From Saprospiraceae bacterium (GTDB taxonomy: Bacteria; Bacteroidota; Bacteroidia; Chitinophagales; Saprospiraceae), in NCBI GenBank assembly GCA_022448945.1, contig JAKVCV010000001.1, forward strand, positions 406,792 through 470,791: a stretch of DNA of 64,000 nucleotides, read 5' to 3'. Shown here piece after piece: positions 17,968 to 27,662 of this stretch. Every line of letters begins with the position of its first letter. The stretch's first letter is position 1. Both the position numbers and the translations under genes were made by a program. Under the pieces are notes generated by a model. It was not told the DNA's origin, did no database searches, and saw only the letters and a program-made list of their open reading frames with translations.

Positions 17968-20175
17968 ATGAAGCGTTTTCTATTCCTTTGGATTAATATT
18001 ATTCCCTTTTTGCTTTTTGCTCAACCGACTAACTTAACTGTTATGTTCCAGGACTTGAATGGAGACCCTTATGATTTTGCTTTAACAGGCGGTCTTAATA
18101 ATCCTCAATTTTCTGAAATTGATCTTGATGGCGATGGTGATAAGGATCTAGTATATTTTGATCGACAGGGTTTTACAATAGTTCCTTTTTTGAATGGAGG
18201 CACACCAAATGGTGTTGATTATACCTATGCTCCTGAATATATTCATATATTTCCAAAGGTAGAACGTTGGATGTTGCTTAGAGATTATAATTGTGATTTA
18301 TTAGAAGATTTATTTGCATATAAATATGATTCTAATACTGGTAAAGTAAGTATTACTGTTTATGAAGCAAGTAGGGATATACAAAATAAAGTTCAATTTA
18401 CAATGGTTAAAAATATTATTGAGTATCACCTAAAAGGTCAATCTACGCTTTATAATCTTTTTAACTCAACCGTAGATTTGCCTGCAATTGATGATATTGA
18501 TGGAGATGGAGACATGGATATCCTGAATTTTAATTCATCTGGTGGATATGTAGAGATGTTCCAAAATGAATCGCAGGAAAATGGCTTTGGATGTGACAGT
18601 CTAATCTATGTTTATTATGACAATTGTTGGGGGAGGATATATGAAAGTGGAATAACTGAATTTATTGATTTAAGTCCTGTTAATGACAGTTGTCCCGGAT
18701 ATCCTGGTTGGACACCAATAAAATCTGCTAGACATGCTGGTTCTACACTATTGACTATTGACATGGATAATGATGGCGATAAAGAATTGATGCTTGGAGA
18801 TCTGTCATTTAAAAATATCAATCTTTTGACCAATGGAGGCAATGCTGATACTGCTCATTTGATATCTCAGGAAATGTTTTTTCCTCAGAATTCATCCTAT
18901 ATAAATATTGATATTTTTCCTGCAGTGTTTAATTTAGATGTCAATAATGATGGAGCAAAGGATTTAATTGCTGCTCCCAACATTGGAGGTAATGCAGAAG
19001 ATGATCAAAATTGGTTTTATCAAAATACTGCAACGACTGATTTCCCTGTTTTCACTTTTCAGAAAGATGATTTTCTTGTTGATCAGATGATAGATCTCGG
19101 AACTGGATCTGCTCCTACTTTTTTTGATTATAATGGAGACGGTTTGATGGATATTGTTGTAGGGAATGATTTTAGGTTTGTTAATTCTTTTCTACAGGAA
19201 AGCTTTCTTTATTTATATGAAAACATTGGAACTTCTAATCAACCTATATATCGCTTAGTCAACACAGATTTTGCTGATATGAAACAGTACAACCTCAGTA
19301 GATTGACTCCTACTTTTGGGGATCTTGATAATGATGGCGATAAGGATTTGCTTATGGGAGAGGAGAATGGAGGATTAATATATATTGTAAATCAAGGGAC
19401 CGTTACTGCACCTGTTTTTAATACAGTTATAACTAATTATGCGAATATAGATGTCGGTCAAAAATCGACACCACAATTAGTAGATGCAGACAGAGATGGC
19501 GATCTTGATTTAATTATTGGAGAAAGGAATGGTAATATTAATTATTATGAAAATACAGGTACTGTAACTTTACCAGTTTTCTCTGCTACTGCTACTTCAG
19601 AAACCTTTGGTTTTATTGATGCTAAATTACCTGGAACTCTAGAAGGAAATTCAGCCCCATTTTTAATAGATTATTTTGGTGAATTTATGTTTTTTGTAGG
19701 TAGTGAATCAGGTGAGCTTTGGATGTATAACAATATAGATGGAAATCTTTCAGGTCCTTTCAACCGTGTAAATAATGTACTTGATAGTATAGATGTAGGT
19801 GAGGAGTCTGTATTAGCAATTGCAAACATTAATAATGATACTTATCTTGAATTTTTGATTGGCAATAAACGTGGCGGTCTACAACTTTATTCTGAAAGTT
19901 TTGCTACATCCATTTCTTCTTTACCTGTTAATAATAACTTGTTAAAAATATACCCAAATCCAACTTCTTCAGATATCAATATCAAGTTTACAGATAGCAT
20001 TAATGAAGTAGTTCTTATAAAAGTTTATAATATGTTGGGCCAAAAGCTTTATAATGAACGAATATATATGGATGCCAATACTCATATGAGTTTGAAAAAA
20101 TTAATGAAAGGCACCTATATATTGTCAGTTACAACTTCGAATGGAATGTTTATAGAACGATTTATAAAAAATTAA
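17968..20175 (+). CDS. Secreted VCBS/FG-GAP repeat protein with T9SS type A sorting domain (copy 1)
   Basis: A 735-residue protein with a signal peptide (1-19) and at least six FG-GAP/VCBS-type calcium loops such as DLDGDGDKDLV, DDIDGDGDMDIL, DMDNDGDKELM, DYNGDGLMDIVVG, DLDNDGDKDLLMG and DADRDGDLDLIIG, consistent with a beta-propeller. The last 85 residues (YPNPTSSDINIKF, then GTYILSVTT) are a T9SS type A sorting domain. The following gene, 33 bp after the stop, encodes a close paralogue in the same order. Surface or released location is inferred from the sorting domain; the ligand is unknown. Confidence 0.92.
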   Translation: MKRFLFLWINIIPFLLFAQPTNLTVMFQDLNGDPYDFALTGGLNNPQFSEIDLDGDGDKDLVYFDRQGFTIVPFLNGGTPNGVDYTYAPEYIHIFPKVERWMLLRDYNCDLLEDLFAYKYDSNTGKVSITVYEASRDIQNKVQFTMVKNIIEYHLKGQSTLYNLFNSTVDLPAIDDIDGDGDMDILNFNSSGGYVEMFQNESQENGFGCDSLIYVYYDNCWGRIYESGITEFIDLSPVNDSCPGYPGWTPIKSARHAGSTLLTIDMDNDGDKELMLGDLSFKNINLLTNGGNADTAHLISQEMFFPQNSSYINIDIFPAVFNLDVNNDGAKDLIAAPNIGGNAEDDQNWFYQNTATTDFPVFTFQKDDFLVDQMIDLGTGSAPTFFDYNGDGLMDIVVGNDFRFVNSFLQESFLYLYENIGTSNQPIYRLVNTDFADMKQYNLSRLTPTFGDLDNDGDKDLLMGEENGGLIYIVNQGTVTAPVFNTVITNYANIDVGQKSTPQLVDADRDGDLDLIIGERNGNINYYENTGTVTLPVFSATATSETFGFIDAKLPGTLEGNSAPFLIDYFGEFMFFVGSESGELWMYNNIDGNLSGPFNRVNNVLDSIDVGEESVLAIANINNDTYLEFLIGNKRGGLQLYSESFATSISSLPVNNNLLKIYPNPTSSDINIKFTDSINEVVLIKVYNMLGQKLYNERIYMDANTHMSLKKLMKGTYILSVTTSNGMFIERFIKN

Positions 20176-20208
20176 GTAATTATAACTGGTCTATTAATTT
20201 ATTAAATT

Positions 20209-22473
20209 ATGGTTTTACGATTTTTACTTCTTCTCAACACTGTCTTTTTCATAAATACTATTTATGGACAATATGTCCCTATGGATATTTCTTTGACAGA
20301 GAACAATAATGTTTTAAAAAATCCATGGGCAGGAGGAATGAATCTACCACAATTTTCTGAAGTTGATCTCAATAATGACGGTATTTTAGACTTGGTTTCA
20401 TATGATAGAGAAGGTATTGTAGCTTCAACTTTTATTAATGGTGGTTCAACAGGGATTGTTGATTATCATTATGCCCCGGAGTATATGAAACATATACCGC
20501 AGGAAGTACGAAATTTTATGCTTTTCAGAGATTATAATTGTGATGGCATAGAAGATATCTTTGGAATGTATGAAGTTTGGGGGCAAGGATTAGGAATTGC
20601 AGTATGGAAAGGTAGTTATGATGCTAATGATACGATCCAATTTACTTTGGTGAAAGATCAGTTAAAATATGATGTTGGTAGTACTTTTTTGTATAAAATG
20701 TTTCTTTATAATACTGACTTACCTGCGATTGATGATATAGATGGAGATGGTGACTTAGATATTCTCGCTTTTACGATGGACATATTTTTCCCTAATAATG
20801 TTTTTTGGTATAAAAATACTTCTGTGGAAAATGGATATGGATGTGATTCTCTTGATTTTGATCTAGAGACTCAGTGTTGGGGTCTTTTTGCAGAAACTGG
20901 TGATAGTAGTATTGTCAATTTTGGGCCATCCATAGATAGTTGTTTTAATAATCCATATTTCAGTCTAATGGAGTTTTATGAAGATGATAAATTGTCAAAT
21001 ATTTCGAGAAATGGGAGGCATATTGGTGCAAATTTGACAACTGTGGATTTTAATGGTGATAATGTGAAAGATATGGCATTGGGTGGAGTGACATATAAAA
21101 ATGTTAATATGATAAGTGGAATTGAAATTAATGATACTATCCTTATTTCAACTCAGGATCACAAGTTCCCATCCTATGATGAGCCTATTGATATTTATAG
21201 TTTCGTTTCTACTTATTTTTTGGATGTAAACAATGATGGTAAAACGGATATGTTAGCTTCTCCCTCAGAGTTAGCTATTGGTGAGTCTATAACAGATTCT
21301 GTAGCATGGTATTATCAAAATGTTGGGACAAATAATAATATGGTATTTAATTTTCAGCAAAAAGATTTTTTAGTTGGAGAAATGCTTGATATCGGATATC
21401 GTGCATTCCCTGCAATTTTTGATTACAATCTAGATGGTCTTTATGATATTGTATTGGGAAGTTTTGGTCGTACAATTGTTGGGGGTGGGTTTAATTATGG
21501 TATGACACTTTTAGAAAATACAGGTTCAGTTTCTAATCCTTCTTTTAATTTAGTAACATATGATTATGCAGGTTTATCATCACTTATGCTTAATGGTTTA
21601 TATCCAACATTTGGTGATCTTGATGGAGATGGAGATGTTGATATGATCTGTGGTGCTCAGGACGGGAGATTGACTTATGTAGAGAATATAGCTGGTCCTC
21701 TAGATCCTGCTGTATGGGACACCCCAGTTCTTTATTATAAAGGGATTGATGTTGGTGATGCTTCAGCGCCTTTTTTGGTTGATTTGGATAGAGATGGTGA
21801 TTTAGACCTTGTAGTAGGTCAATATACTGGGACTATTCATTATTTTGAAAATTCCGGCACACCAACAGTTCCTGACTTTTCTCCAGTAGGTTCACCTACC
21901 AATTTAGGGGGATATAGCGTGCAAAATTCTGGCAGTAGGAATGCCATGCCTTTTGTTTATGACAATAATGGTGCATATGAATTGTTCATTGGTCATAAGA
22001 AAGGTAATATCATCCACCTTGGCAATATAGATATTAATATATTTGGTGTATATGATACATTATCTACTAATTTTATGGAATTTTATCAGGGTACATATAC
22101 TGATATAGCTGTTTGTGATATTGATAATGATACAAAACTGGATTATTTATTGGGTACAGGAAGAGGAGGGTTGATGGTTATGACAGAGAAGGATACCTTG
22201 ACGGAATTAGTCAATGTTGATATGGACCAAAAAATTATAAATGTATATCCAAATCCTGCTTATGACATATTAAATGTTGCTTTTTTGCATCAATTAGATG
22301 GGAATTTCAGTTTTACTGTTTACAATACATTAGGGCATGAAATATATCATCATTTTTTTAAAAAATCAGACATTAATTATCAATTAAATATTTCAGATCT
22401 TCCTTGTGGTGTGTATTTTGTAGATGTTCAAGCTAAAAATTACAACGATATTTTTCCATTTATTAAACAGTGA
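20209..22473 (+). CDS. Secreted VCBS/FG-GAP repeat protein with T9SS type A sorting domain (copy 2)
   Basis: A 754-residue paralogue of the gene just upstream. Shared landmarks in the same order include NPWAGGMNLPQFSEVDL, YAPEYMKHIPQEVR, RDYNCDGIEDIFG, LPAIDDIDGDGDLDIL, PTFGDLDGDGDVDMICG and DLDRDGDLDLVVG. A signal peptide occupies residues 1-21, and the C-terminus (YPNPAYDILNVAF, GVYFVDVQ) is a T9SS type A domain. The pair is probably a tandem duplication that has diverged substantially, and the short gap suggests co-transcription. The function is not known. Confidence 0.92.
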   Translation: MVLRFLLLLNTVFFINTIYGQYVPMDISLTENNNVLKNPWAGGMNLPQFSEVDLNNDGILDLVSYDREGIVASTFINGGSTGIVDYHYAPEYMKHIPQEVRNFMLFRDYNCDGIEDIFGMYEVWGQGLGIAVWKGSYDANDTIQFTLVKDQLKYDVGSTFLYKMFLYNTDLPAIDDIDGDGDLDILAFTMDIFFPNNVFWYKNTSVENGYGCDSLDFDLETQCWGLFAETGDSSIVNFGPSIDSCFNNPYFSLMEFYEDDKLSNISRNGRHIGANLTTVDFNGDNVKDMALGGVTYKNVNMISGIEINDTILISTQDHKFPSYDEPIDIYSFVSTYFLDVNNDGKTDMLASPSELAIGESITDSVAWYYQNVGTNNNMVFNFQQKDFLVGEMLDIGYRAFPAIFDYNLDGLYDIVLGSFGRTIVGGGFNYGMTLLENTGSVSNPSFNLVTYDYAGLSSLMLNGLYPTFGDLDGDGDVDMICGAQDGRLTYVENIAGPLDPAVWDTPVLYYKGIDVGDASAPFLVDLDRDGDLDLVVGQYTGTIHYFENSGTPTVPDFSPVGSPTNLGGYSVQNSGSRNAMPFVYDNNGAYELFIGHKKGNIIHLGNIDINIFGVYDTLSTNFMEFYQGTYTDIAVCDIDNDTKLDYLLGTGRGGLMVMTEKDTLTELVNVDMDQKIINVYPNPAYDILNVAFLHQLDGNFSFTVYNTLGHEIYHHFFKKSDINYQLNISDLPCGVYFVDVQAKNYNDIFPFIKQ

Positions 22474-22810
22474 TAAACATCTGTTTTTATACCATATTTA
22501 ACATAATTTCAATCATTTCATTATAAACGATATCTTTTTTTAAGTGTAGAAGTAAAAATTATACTGCATAGTAAGGCAGATTAGGTGTCTCTGAGATTAT
22601 GTTAATAGTTTTTAAAAGATATTTATATTTGTTTATTGACATACCTTTATTATGTTAAAGCATAAAAATATTTTTTTCTTTCCATTTAGATTTATTTGAC
22701 TTTAAATTTTGATATATTTTTTTTTTATGCTTATCTTTTTCTTTAAGTTAAATACTATATTATTATTATAGTTGATTATTTATCACTTAAGGCATCTAAA
22801 ACAAAAAATT
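22474..22810. other. Gene-free T-rich spacer
   Basis: A 337-bp spacer with long T-tracts on the plus strand. A TATATTTG box at 22624-22631 fits the Bacteroidota -7 consensus, but I find no good -33 partner. No ORF or strong hairpin is seen. Confidence 0.4.
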
Positions 22811-23212
22811 ATGAATGTAAAGATTTCTAAAGGCAGCTCTACTAAGATGAATGTAGTTTATAATTGGAATGGCTCTAAATTGATTAAAGGGGCTGCTTCA
22901 TATGGGGATGTCTTAAATAATTTTGATGGGACTTTTTTGCGTGAAGGAAATGGAAAGTATAATAAGGTGCTTTATAATTGGGATGGTGCTAATATCAGAG
23001 CAGGTAACCATAAAGAAGGGAATATTATTTATAATTGGAAAGATGGCAAGTTAATGAAAGGGAGCTATCACACTGCAGATGTTGTATTTAATTGGTCAGG
23101 AGGGCGTTTAAGAAAAGGGAATCATCTCGAAGGTGAAATATTATTTTCATGGGATGGAGAGATTCCAGTTCCTATTATTTTGATTATGTTGATCCGTGAA
23201 GGAATTCTTTAA
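22811..23212 (+). CDS. Small repeat protein, possible beta-flower fold
   Basis: A 133-residue protein made almost entirely of five to six repeats of about 18-21 residues with the pattern Y/F-N-W-x-G-x-x-(I/L)-(R/K)-x-G, for example VVYNWNGSKLIKGA, VLYNWDGANIRAGN, IIYNWKDGKLMKGS and VVFNWSGGRLRKGN. It ends with a hydrophobic tail (PVPIILIMLI). The layout recalls the small Bacteroidota proteins called 5-fold beta-flower proteins, but that is a tentative recollection. No signal peptide. I start at the ATG at 22811; an in-frame TTG 39 bases upstream adds a segment without repeats. Confidence 0.65.
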   Translation: MNVKISKGSSTKMNVVYNWNGSKLIKGAASYGDVLNNFDGTFLREGNGKYNKVLYNWDGANIRAGNHKEGNIIYNWKDGKLMKGSYHTADVVFNWSGGRLRKGNHLEGEILFSWDGEIPVPIILIMLIREGIL

Positions 23213-23232
23213 GTATAATAGTTAAAAGGATT

Positions 23233-24408
23233 TTATTTCAAAATTTCTACTGCTTCTGAAATCCCTCTGATTGTTAGAGGAAACATCCTGTCTTCTGAGA
23301 ATTCTTTAATTAGTTTTATTGAATGAGTCCAACTCCATTCTTCTTTAGGAATCGGATTGAGCCAAACCATTTTTGGAAATTTCTTTTTTAAACGATTGAG
23401 CCATATAATTCCAGCCTCAGGATTATAATGTTCAACACTACCATGTTGCATCATTATTTCATAGGGAGACATTGAAGCATCACCTACAAAGATTAGTTTA
23501 TAATCACTGTTGTATGTATTCAAAATATCGTAAGTAGGTATGACTTCATTCCATCTTCGAAGATTATTTTTCCATAATACTTCATATACACAATTGTGGA
23601 AATAGAAAAATTCGAGATGTTTAAATTCGTACTTTGCAGCAGAAAACAACTGTGAACATAGTTCTACATGATCATCCATTGAACCACCAATATCAAGAAG
23701 TAATAAAACTTTTATATTGTTTTTCTTTATCGGTAGCATTTTTAGCTCGAGTAAGCCAGCATTTTCAGATGTTTTTTTGATTGTTTGAGAAATGTCGAGT
23801 TCTTCTTCATTGCCTTCACGTGTAATACGTCGCAATCTTTTAAGTGCTAACTTTATATTACGGGTTTCTAGTTCAACATCATCTTTAAGGTTTTTAAAGT
23901 TTCGTTTATCCCATACTTTTATTGCACGTCGGTGTCTGGATTCATTTTGTCCTATACGAATTCCTTCAGGGTTATATCCATAGGCACCAAAAGGAGAGGT
24001 TCCATTAGTACCTATCCATTTTGATCCCCCTTGGTGTCTTTCTTTTTGTTCTTTGAAGAGTTCCTGAATTCGCTCAAGGAGTTTTTGCAATCCACCCATG
24101 CTTTGGATTTTTTCCATCTCTTCGGCTGAGAAGATGCGTTCTCCTTTTTGTTTAAGCCATTCTTCTGGAATTTTATATATCGTTTCATCTGTTATTGTTT
24201 CAATACCCTTAAAATATAATCCAAATAAATTATCGAAGTCATCTAAATGCTTTTCATTTTTTATTAACGATATTCTACACAAATAGTAAAAATCATCAAT
24301 ATTCTTTTCAGTAACACCTTTGTTAAGTGCTTCTAAAAAGGACAGGTATTCCATTAAACTAACGGGGATTCCCCTGGATTTAAGTAAAAGAAAAAAATCG
24401 AGGAACAT
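23233..24408 (-). CDS. CoxE-like VWA domain protein, partner of MoxR ATPase
   Basis: A 391-residue protein. The N-terminal 200 residues are helical and CoxE-like (FLLLKSRGIPVSLMEYLSFL; a charged middle section). The VWA domain begins near residue 225 with a MIDAS motif in the form LLLDIGGSMDDH, where the canonical DxSxS middle Ser is Gly, a variant I regard as usual in this subgroup, and continues with FHNCVYEVLW and IFVGDASMSPYEI. Its start codon lies only 2 bp after the stop of the MoxR gene, so the two are translationally coupled. MoxR-VWA pairs act as chaperone-like systems for maturation of protein complexes or metal centres; the client here is unknown. Confidence 0.85.
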   Translation of the reverse strand: MFLDFFLLLKSRGIPVSLMEYLSFLEALNKGVTEKNIDDFYYLCRISLIKNEKHLDDFDNLFGLYFKGIETITDETIYKIPEEWLKQKGERIFSAEEMEKIQSMGGLQKLLERIQELFKEQKERHQGGSKWIGTNGTSPFGAYGYNPEGIRIGQNESRHRRAIKVWDKRNFKNLKDDVELETRNIKLALKRLRRITREGNEEELDISQTIKKTSENAGLLELKMLPIKKNNIKVLLLLDIGGSMDDHVELCSQLFSAAKYEFKHLEFFYFHNCVYEVLWKNNLRRWNEVIPTYDILNTYNSDYKLIFVGDASMSPYEIMMQHGSVEHYNPEAGIIWLNRLKKKFPKMVWLNPIPKEEWSWTHSIKLIKEFSEDRMFPLTIRGISEAVEILK

Positions 24409-24410
24409 AA

Positions 24411-25235
24411 TTATCTAAACTTAGTTTGATCGATCAAATCCAGATCTTGTTCATTTTTAATTATTGCTCCTATAAGAGGTATCCTACCTGAATTTTGAGC
24501 ATCTCTTAATCCTTCTGCATTGATTTTGCCAACCATCAACAATTTTATCCAATCAAGCAATTCACTGGTTGATGGTTTCTTCTTAAGTCCTCTGATGTTT
24601 CGTATTGTATAAAACTGTTCCATAGCCTCTGCTATTAACTGTTGCTCAATATCAGGATAATGTACTTCTATGATCTTTACTAAAGTATTTCTATCTGGGA
24701 AACTAATGTAATGAAAAAAGCATCTTCTTAAGAATGCATCGGGCAACTCCTTTTCATTATTTGAAGAAATAATAACAATAGGTCGGTGTTTGGCTATTAT
24801 CGTTTTGTTAAGTTCATAACAGAAGAATTCCATCTTGTCCAGTTCTAAAAGTAGGTCGTTAGGAAATTCAATATCTGCTTTGTCAATTTCGTCTATTAGT
24901 AGCACTACTCTTTCGTCCGCTTCAAATGCTTCCCATAGTTTTCCTTTAACAATATAGTTGCTAATCTCATGGACTTTTTTATCGCCAAGTTGCGAATCTC
25001 TAAGTCGTGAAACAGCATCGTATTCATATAAACCCTGTTGTGCTTTCGTAGTGGATTTAATATGCCATGTAAAAAGTGGCTTGTTCAATGCTTTAGCAAT
25101 TTCGTGTGCCAGAAGTGTTTTCCCTGTTCCTGGTTCTCCCTTTACCAATAAAGGTTTTTCCATTGCTATTGAAGCATTTACAGCAATTTGTAAATCTTTT
25201 GCTGCAATATAATTGGTGGTTCCGGTAAATTTCAT
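24411..25235 (-). CDS. MoxR-family AAA+ ATPase
   Basis: A 274-residue AAA+ ATPase. Walker A is GEPGTGKT (33-40), Walker B is VVLLIDEIDKAD, sensor 1 is the Asn pair in VIISSNNEKELPDAFLRRC, which also holds the Arg finger region. The PhrRCFFHYISFPD-type segment is typical of MoxR/RavA relatives. It is directly upstream of the VWA gene with a 2-bp gap. The VWA protein is likely the adaptor that delivers MIDAS-bound substrates. Confidence 0.9.
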   Translation of the reverse strand: MKFTGTTNYIAAKDLQIAVNASIAMEKPLLVKGEPGTGKTLLAHEIAKALNKPLFTWHIKSTTKAQQGLYEYDAVSRLRDSQLGDKKVHEISNYIVKGKLWEAFEADERVVLLIDEIDKADIEFPNDLLLELDKMEFFCYELNKTIIAKHRPIVIISSNNEKELPDAFLRRCFFHYISFPDRNTLVKIIEVHYPDIEQQLIAEAMEQFYTIRNIRGLKKKPSTSELLDWIKLLMVGKINAEGLRDAQNSGRIPLIGAIIKNEQDLDLIDQTKFR

Positions 25236-25361
25236 CTAAAACAATATTGTTTTGGTTTTTGTTTAAATATTTTAAAACGTTTTGAAAAAGAACTAATTAC
25301 AATGAAGTGAATATAATGAATTACTCATACAAAATAAATTAAAGGTATTTTTTCTGAAATT

Positions 25362-26384
25362 TCAATTTTTATTTTTTTTAAAATATCCATGTGTGAATTG
25401 ATTGCCAAAATCCTTGGGGAATTGTTCGAGTCCGGGAAAACCCAAAGGGATATCACGTCCAGAATGGGGTATATAATTGGTTCGAAAAATATAATCCCAA
25501 ACACTTAATGTGAGTCCAAAATTGATACCTTTTTGTCGATCTTCAGGGAGCTCATATGAATGGTGCCATATATGCATTTCAGGGCTGTTAAAAATGTATT
25601 TTATTATCGGACTAGTTGTCAAACCAATAATAGCTCCTAATACAATAACCATTAATGCTTGTAGTCCTGTTGTTTCAAGAGCAATAAAAGCTGCAAATGC
25701 ACCGATTAAAACTCCAAAGCCAATGCCCTTTATCCATTCAGGAATTTTTACATTCGTATGGTTGTAATGTCCTACAATTAATGTAAATATATGTATTATA
25801 AAGAAATCATTAAGGCCAATTCCAATAAAAGCTAGTGGTATATATTCTAATGTTTTGTAAACAACATTTTCCATCCAATGGTAACGTAAATGTGCTGCAA
25901 ATCCCATTTCTTCCACAGAATGGTGTACTTTATGAAACTCCCATAACCAAGGAGATGCATGTAATAATCTGTGAATCCACCACTGAACAAAATCTCTAAC
26001 TAGAAAACCGATTACTAAATGCGCCCAAATTGGCATTGCTTGAACTTTAATTGCAACTAAATTTTTTATACTTAAAAGAGCCAAACCATCTTTAAATACT
26101 TCAACAAGTACATTGGAAGCAGCGTAAAAAATGATTAAAGAAAAAATAAAGAAATTAAAGAACATGTAAAATGCATCTAGCCAAAAGTCTTTTCTGAATT
26201 TAGCTTGATTTTTACGCCATGGACTAATTATTTCCAATACAAAAAAGAAAAAAGAAATTGCGATTAGTAAGTAAAAATAATTTTGCCATAGTGGTTTGTA
26301 ATCGTAGTTCAAACTAATTTCATTGATAAGGAAATTATAGTAACTATAATATGATTCTTTTATTATATCTAAATAATCGCTCAT
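25362..26384 (-). CDS. Sterol desaturase / fatty acid hydroxylase family membrane protein
   Basis: A 340-residue integral membrane protein with several hydrophobic segments and the diiron histidine clusters of the family: HRLLH at the start of the catalytic core, HKVHH shortly after, and HIWHH near the C-terminus, each with typical spacing. Members hydroxylate or desaturate lipids such as sterols, carotenoids or fatty acids; the substrate here is unknown. It stands between the MoxR-VWA pair and the rhodanese lipoprotein on the same strand, with gaps over 50 bp each side. An additional hydrophobic stretch (about residues 220-255) splits the core. Confidence 0.88.
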   Translation of the reverse strand: MSDYLDIIKESYYSYYNFLINEISLNYDYKPLWQNYFYLLIAISFFFFVLEIISPWRKNQAKFRKDFWLDAFYMFFNFFIFSLIIFYAASNVLVEVFKDGLALLSIKNLVAIKVQAMPIWAHLVIGFLVRDFVQWWIHRLLHASPWLWEFHKVHHSVEEMGFAAHLRYHWMENVVYKTLEYIPLAFIGIGLNDFFIIHIFTLIVGHYNHTNVKIPEWIKGIGFGVLIGAFAAFIALETTGLQALMVIVLGAIIGLTTSPIIKYIFNSPEMHIWHHSYELPEDRQKGINFGLTLSVWDYIFRTNYIPHSGRDIPLGFPGLEQFPKDFGNQFTHGYFKKNKN

Positions 26385-26438
26385 ATAGTATAAACTTAAA
26401 GGTTCGGCTTTTTCAATCTCAAATTTAAAACAAATTAT

Positions 26439-27437
26439 TTATAATAACGGCGTATCTTCGATTCCAGTTTCAATAGGCAATTTTTTATAATAACTCCATT
26501 CTATCCATGAACCATCATAATTAGAAACTGATGCGTAGCCTAAAAGTTCTTTTAGTACAAATGTCATTAATGCTGATCTTACTCCTGATTGACAATAAAT
26601 GATAATTTTTTTGTCTTTTGATAATGTTTTAAATCTTTGTTCCAAATCAGTTCGATCTCGGAAAGTTTGGAATCTTTCATAAGCAATAGCTTCAGAATAA
26701 TCTATGTTAATGGCCATAGGTATATGTCCAGATCGGAATGCACCTTTTTTCATTACTTTTCCGGTAAATTCATCTTTGCTTCTACAGTCAAGAAGTATCG
26801 TATTTGTATCATTTATGGCAGCTAACACTTGTGTTTTGTTATAGCTCAATGCTTTGTTTTCTTTTTCATGGAAAACAAAATTGCCCATAGTTGTTGTTGT
26901 AGTTTCTTTTGTGATTTGTTCTGGTCCAATATTACTAATTCCTCCATTTAGTAAATATACATCATCATATCCATAAATTGCTAACATCCACCATAGCCTA
27001 GCAGCATCAGGATTTCCTTTGGCATCATAAATTACAATCTTACTCTTTTCATTTGCTCCCAATCGTTGCATAAGATTTTGAAGTGAATCTTTTTCAATTG
27101 TCATGCCACTATATGGGTAATTTTTAGATCTGATTTCAGGTCGCCATATATTGACAGCATCTTTTATATGCCCTTTGGCATATTCTGCTTTTTTTCTAAC
27201 GTCGATAATAACAAGATCAATAGTATTATCTTTTTTCCATAGAATTAATTTATTTGGGTTAATTAAATGTTTTGAGGAGGCATATTGAGATAGATCAATA
27301 TTCACAATATCAGGTTCAATATCCGTATTTGGATTTGTAATAGATGCCCTTTTGTTTTTACAGCTAGATGTTATAATAATAATTAGAAGAAAAACACAAT
27401 AAGGCAAAATGACTTTAAACTTTTCTTTTTGATTCAT
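26439..27437 (-). CDS. Double-rhodanese lipoprotein (sulfurtransferase-like)
   Basis: A 332-residue protein. The N-terminus is a hydrophobic signal with a lipobox ending at Cys26 (ITSSC), so it is a probable periplasmic or outer-membrane lipoprotein. Two rhodanese domains follow (about 50-175 and 195-325). In the first the active-site loop reads IYDAKGNPDA, with Asp138 where the catalytic Cys would be. In the second it reads YCQSGVRS with Cys282. This inactive-active layout is that of thiosulfate/mercaptopyruvate sulfurtransferases, where only the C-terminal domain is catalytic. The sulfur acceptor is unknown. Confidence 0.9.
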   Translation of the reverse strand: MNQKEKFKVILPYCVFLLIIIITSSCKNKRASITNPNTDIEPDIVNIDLSQYASSKHLINPNKLILWKKDNTIDLVIIDVRKKAEYAKGHIKDAVNIWRPEIRSKNYPYSGMTIEKDSLQNLMQRLGANEKSKIVIYDAKGNPDAARLWWMLAIYGYDDVYLLNGGISNIGPEQITKETTTTTMGNFVFHEKENKALSYNKTQVLAAINDTNTILLDCRSKDEFTGKVMKKGAFRSGHIPMAINIDYSEAIAYERFQTFRDRTDLEQRFKTLSKDKKIIIYCQSGVRSALMTFVLKELLGYASVSNYDGSWIEWSYYKKLPIETGIEDTPLL

Positions 27438-27662
27438 ATAATTATTTATCTAATTGTAGATAGTTAAAGATATAAAAAAGAAATTAAGGCCAATTGATAC
27501 TGTTTATTTTTATATATGGAAGGGCACAATACTTTGTTTCCTACATGAAAATTGTATATTTGTTTTAATCCTAAAAACTGCATTCAAATCCATTTTCACT
27601 GTTAGTTTTTATTTTATATATTAACCATTTTTACTTTATCAAGCTATAAATAAATAATTAAA

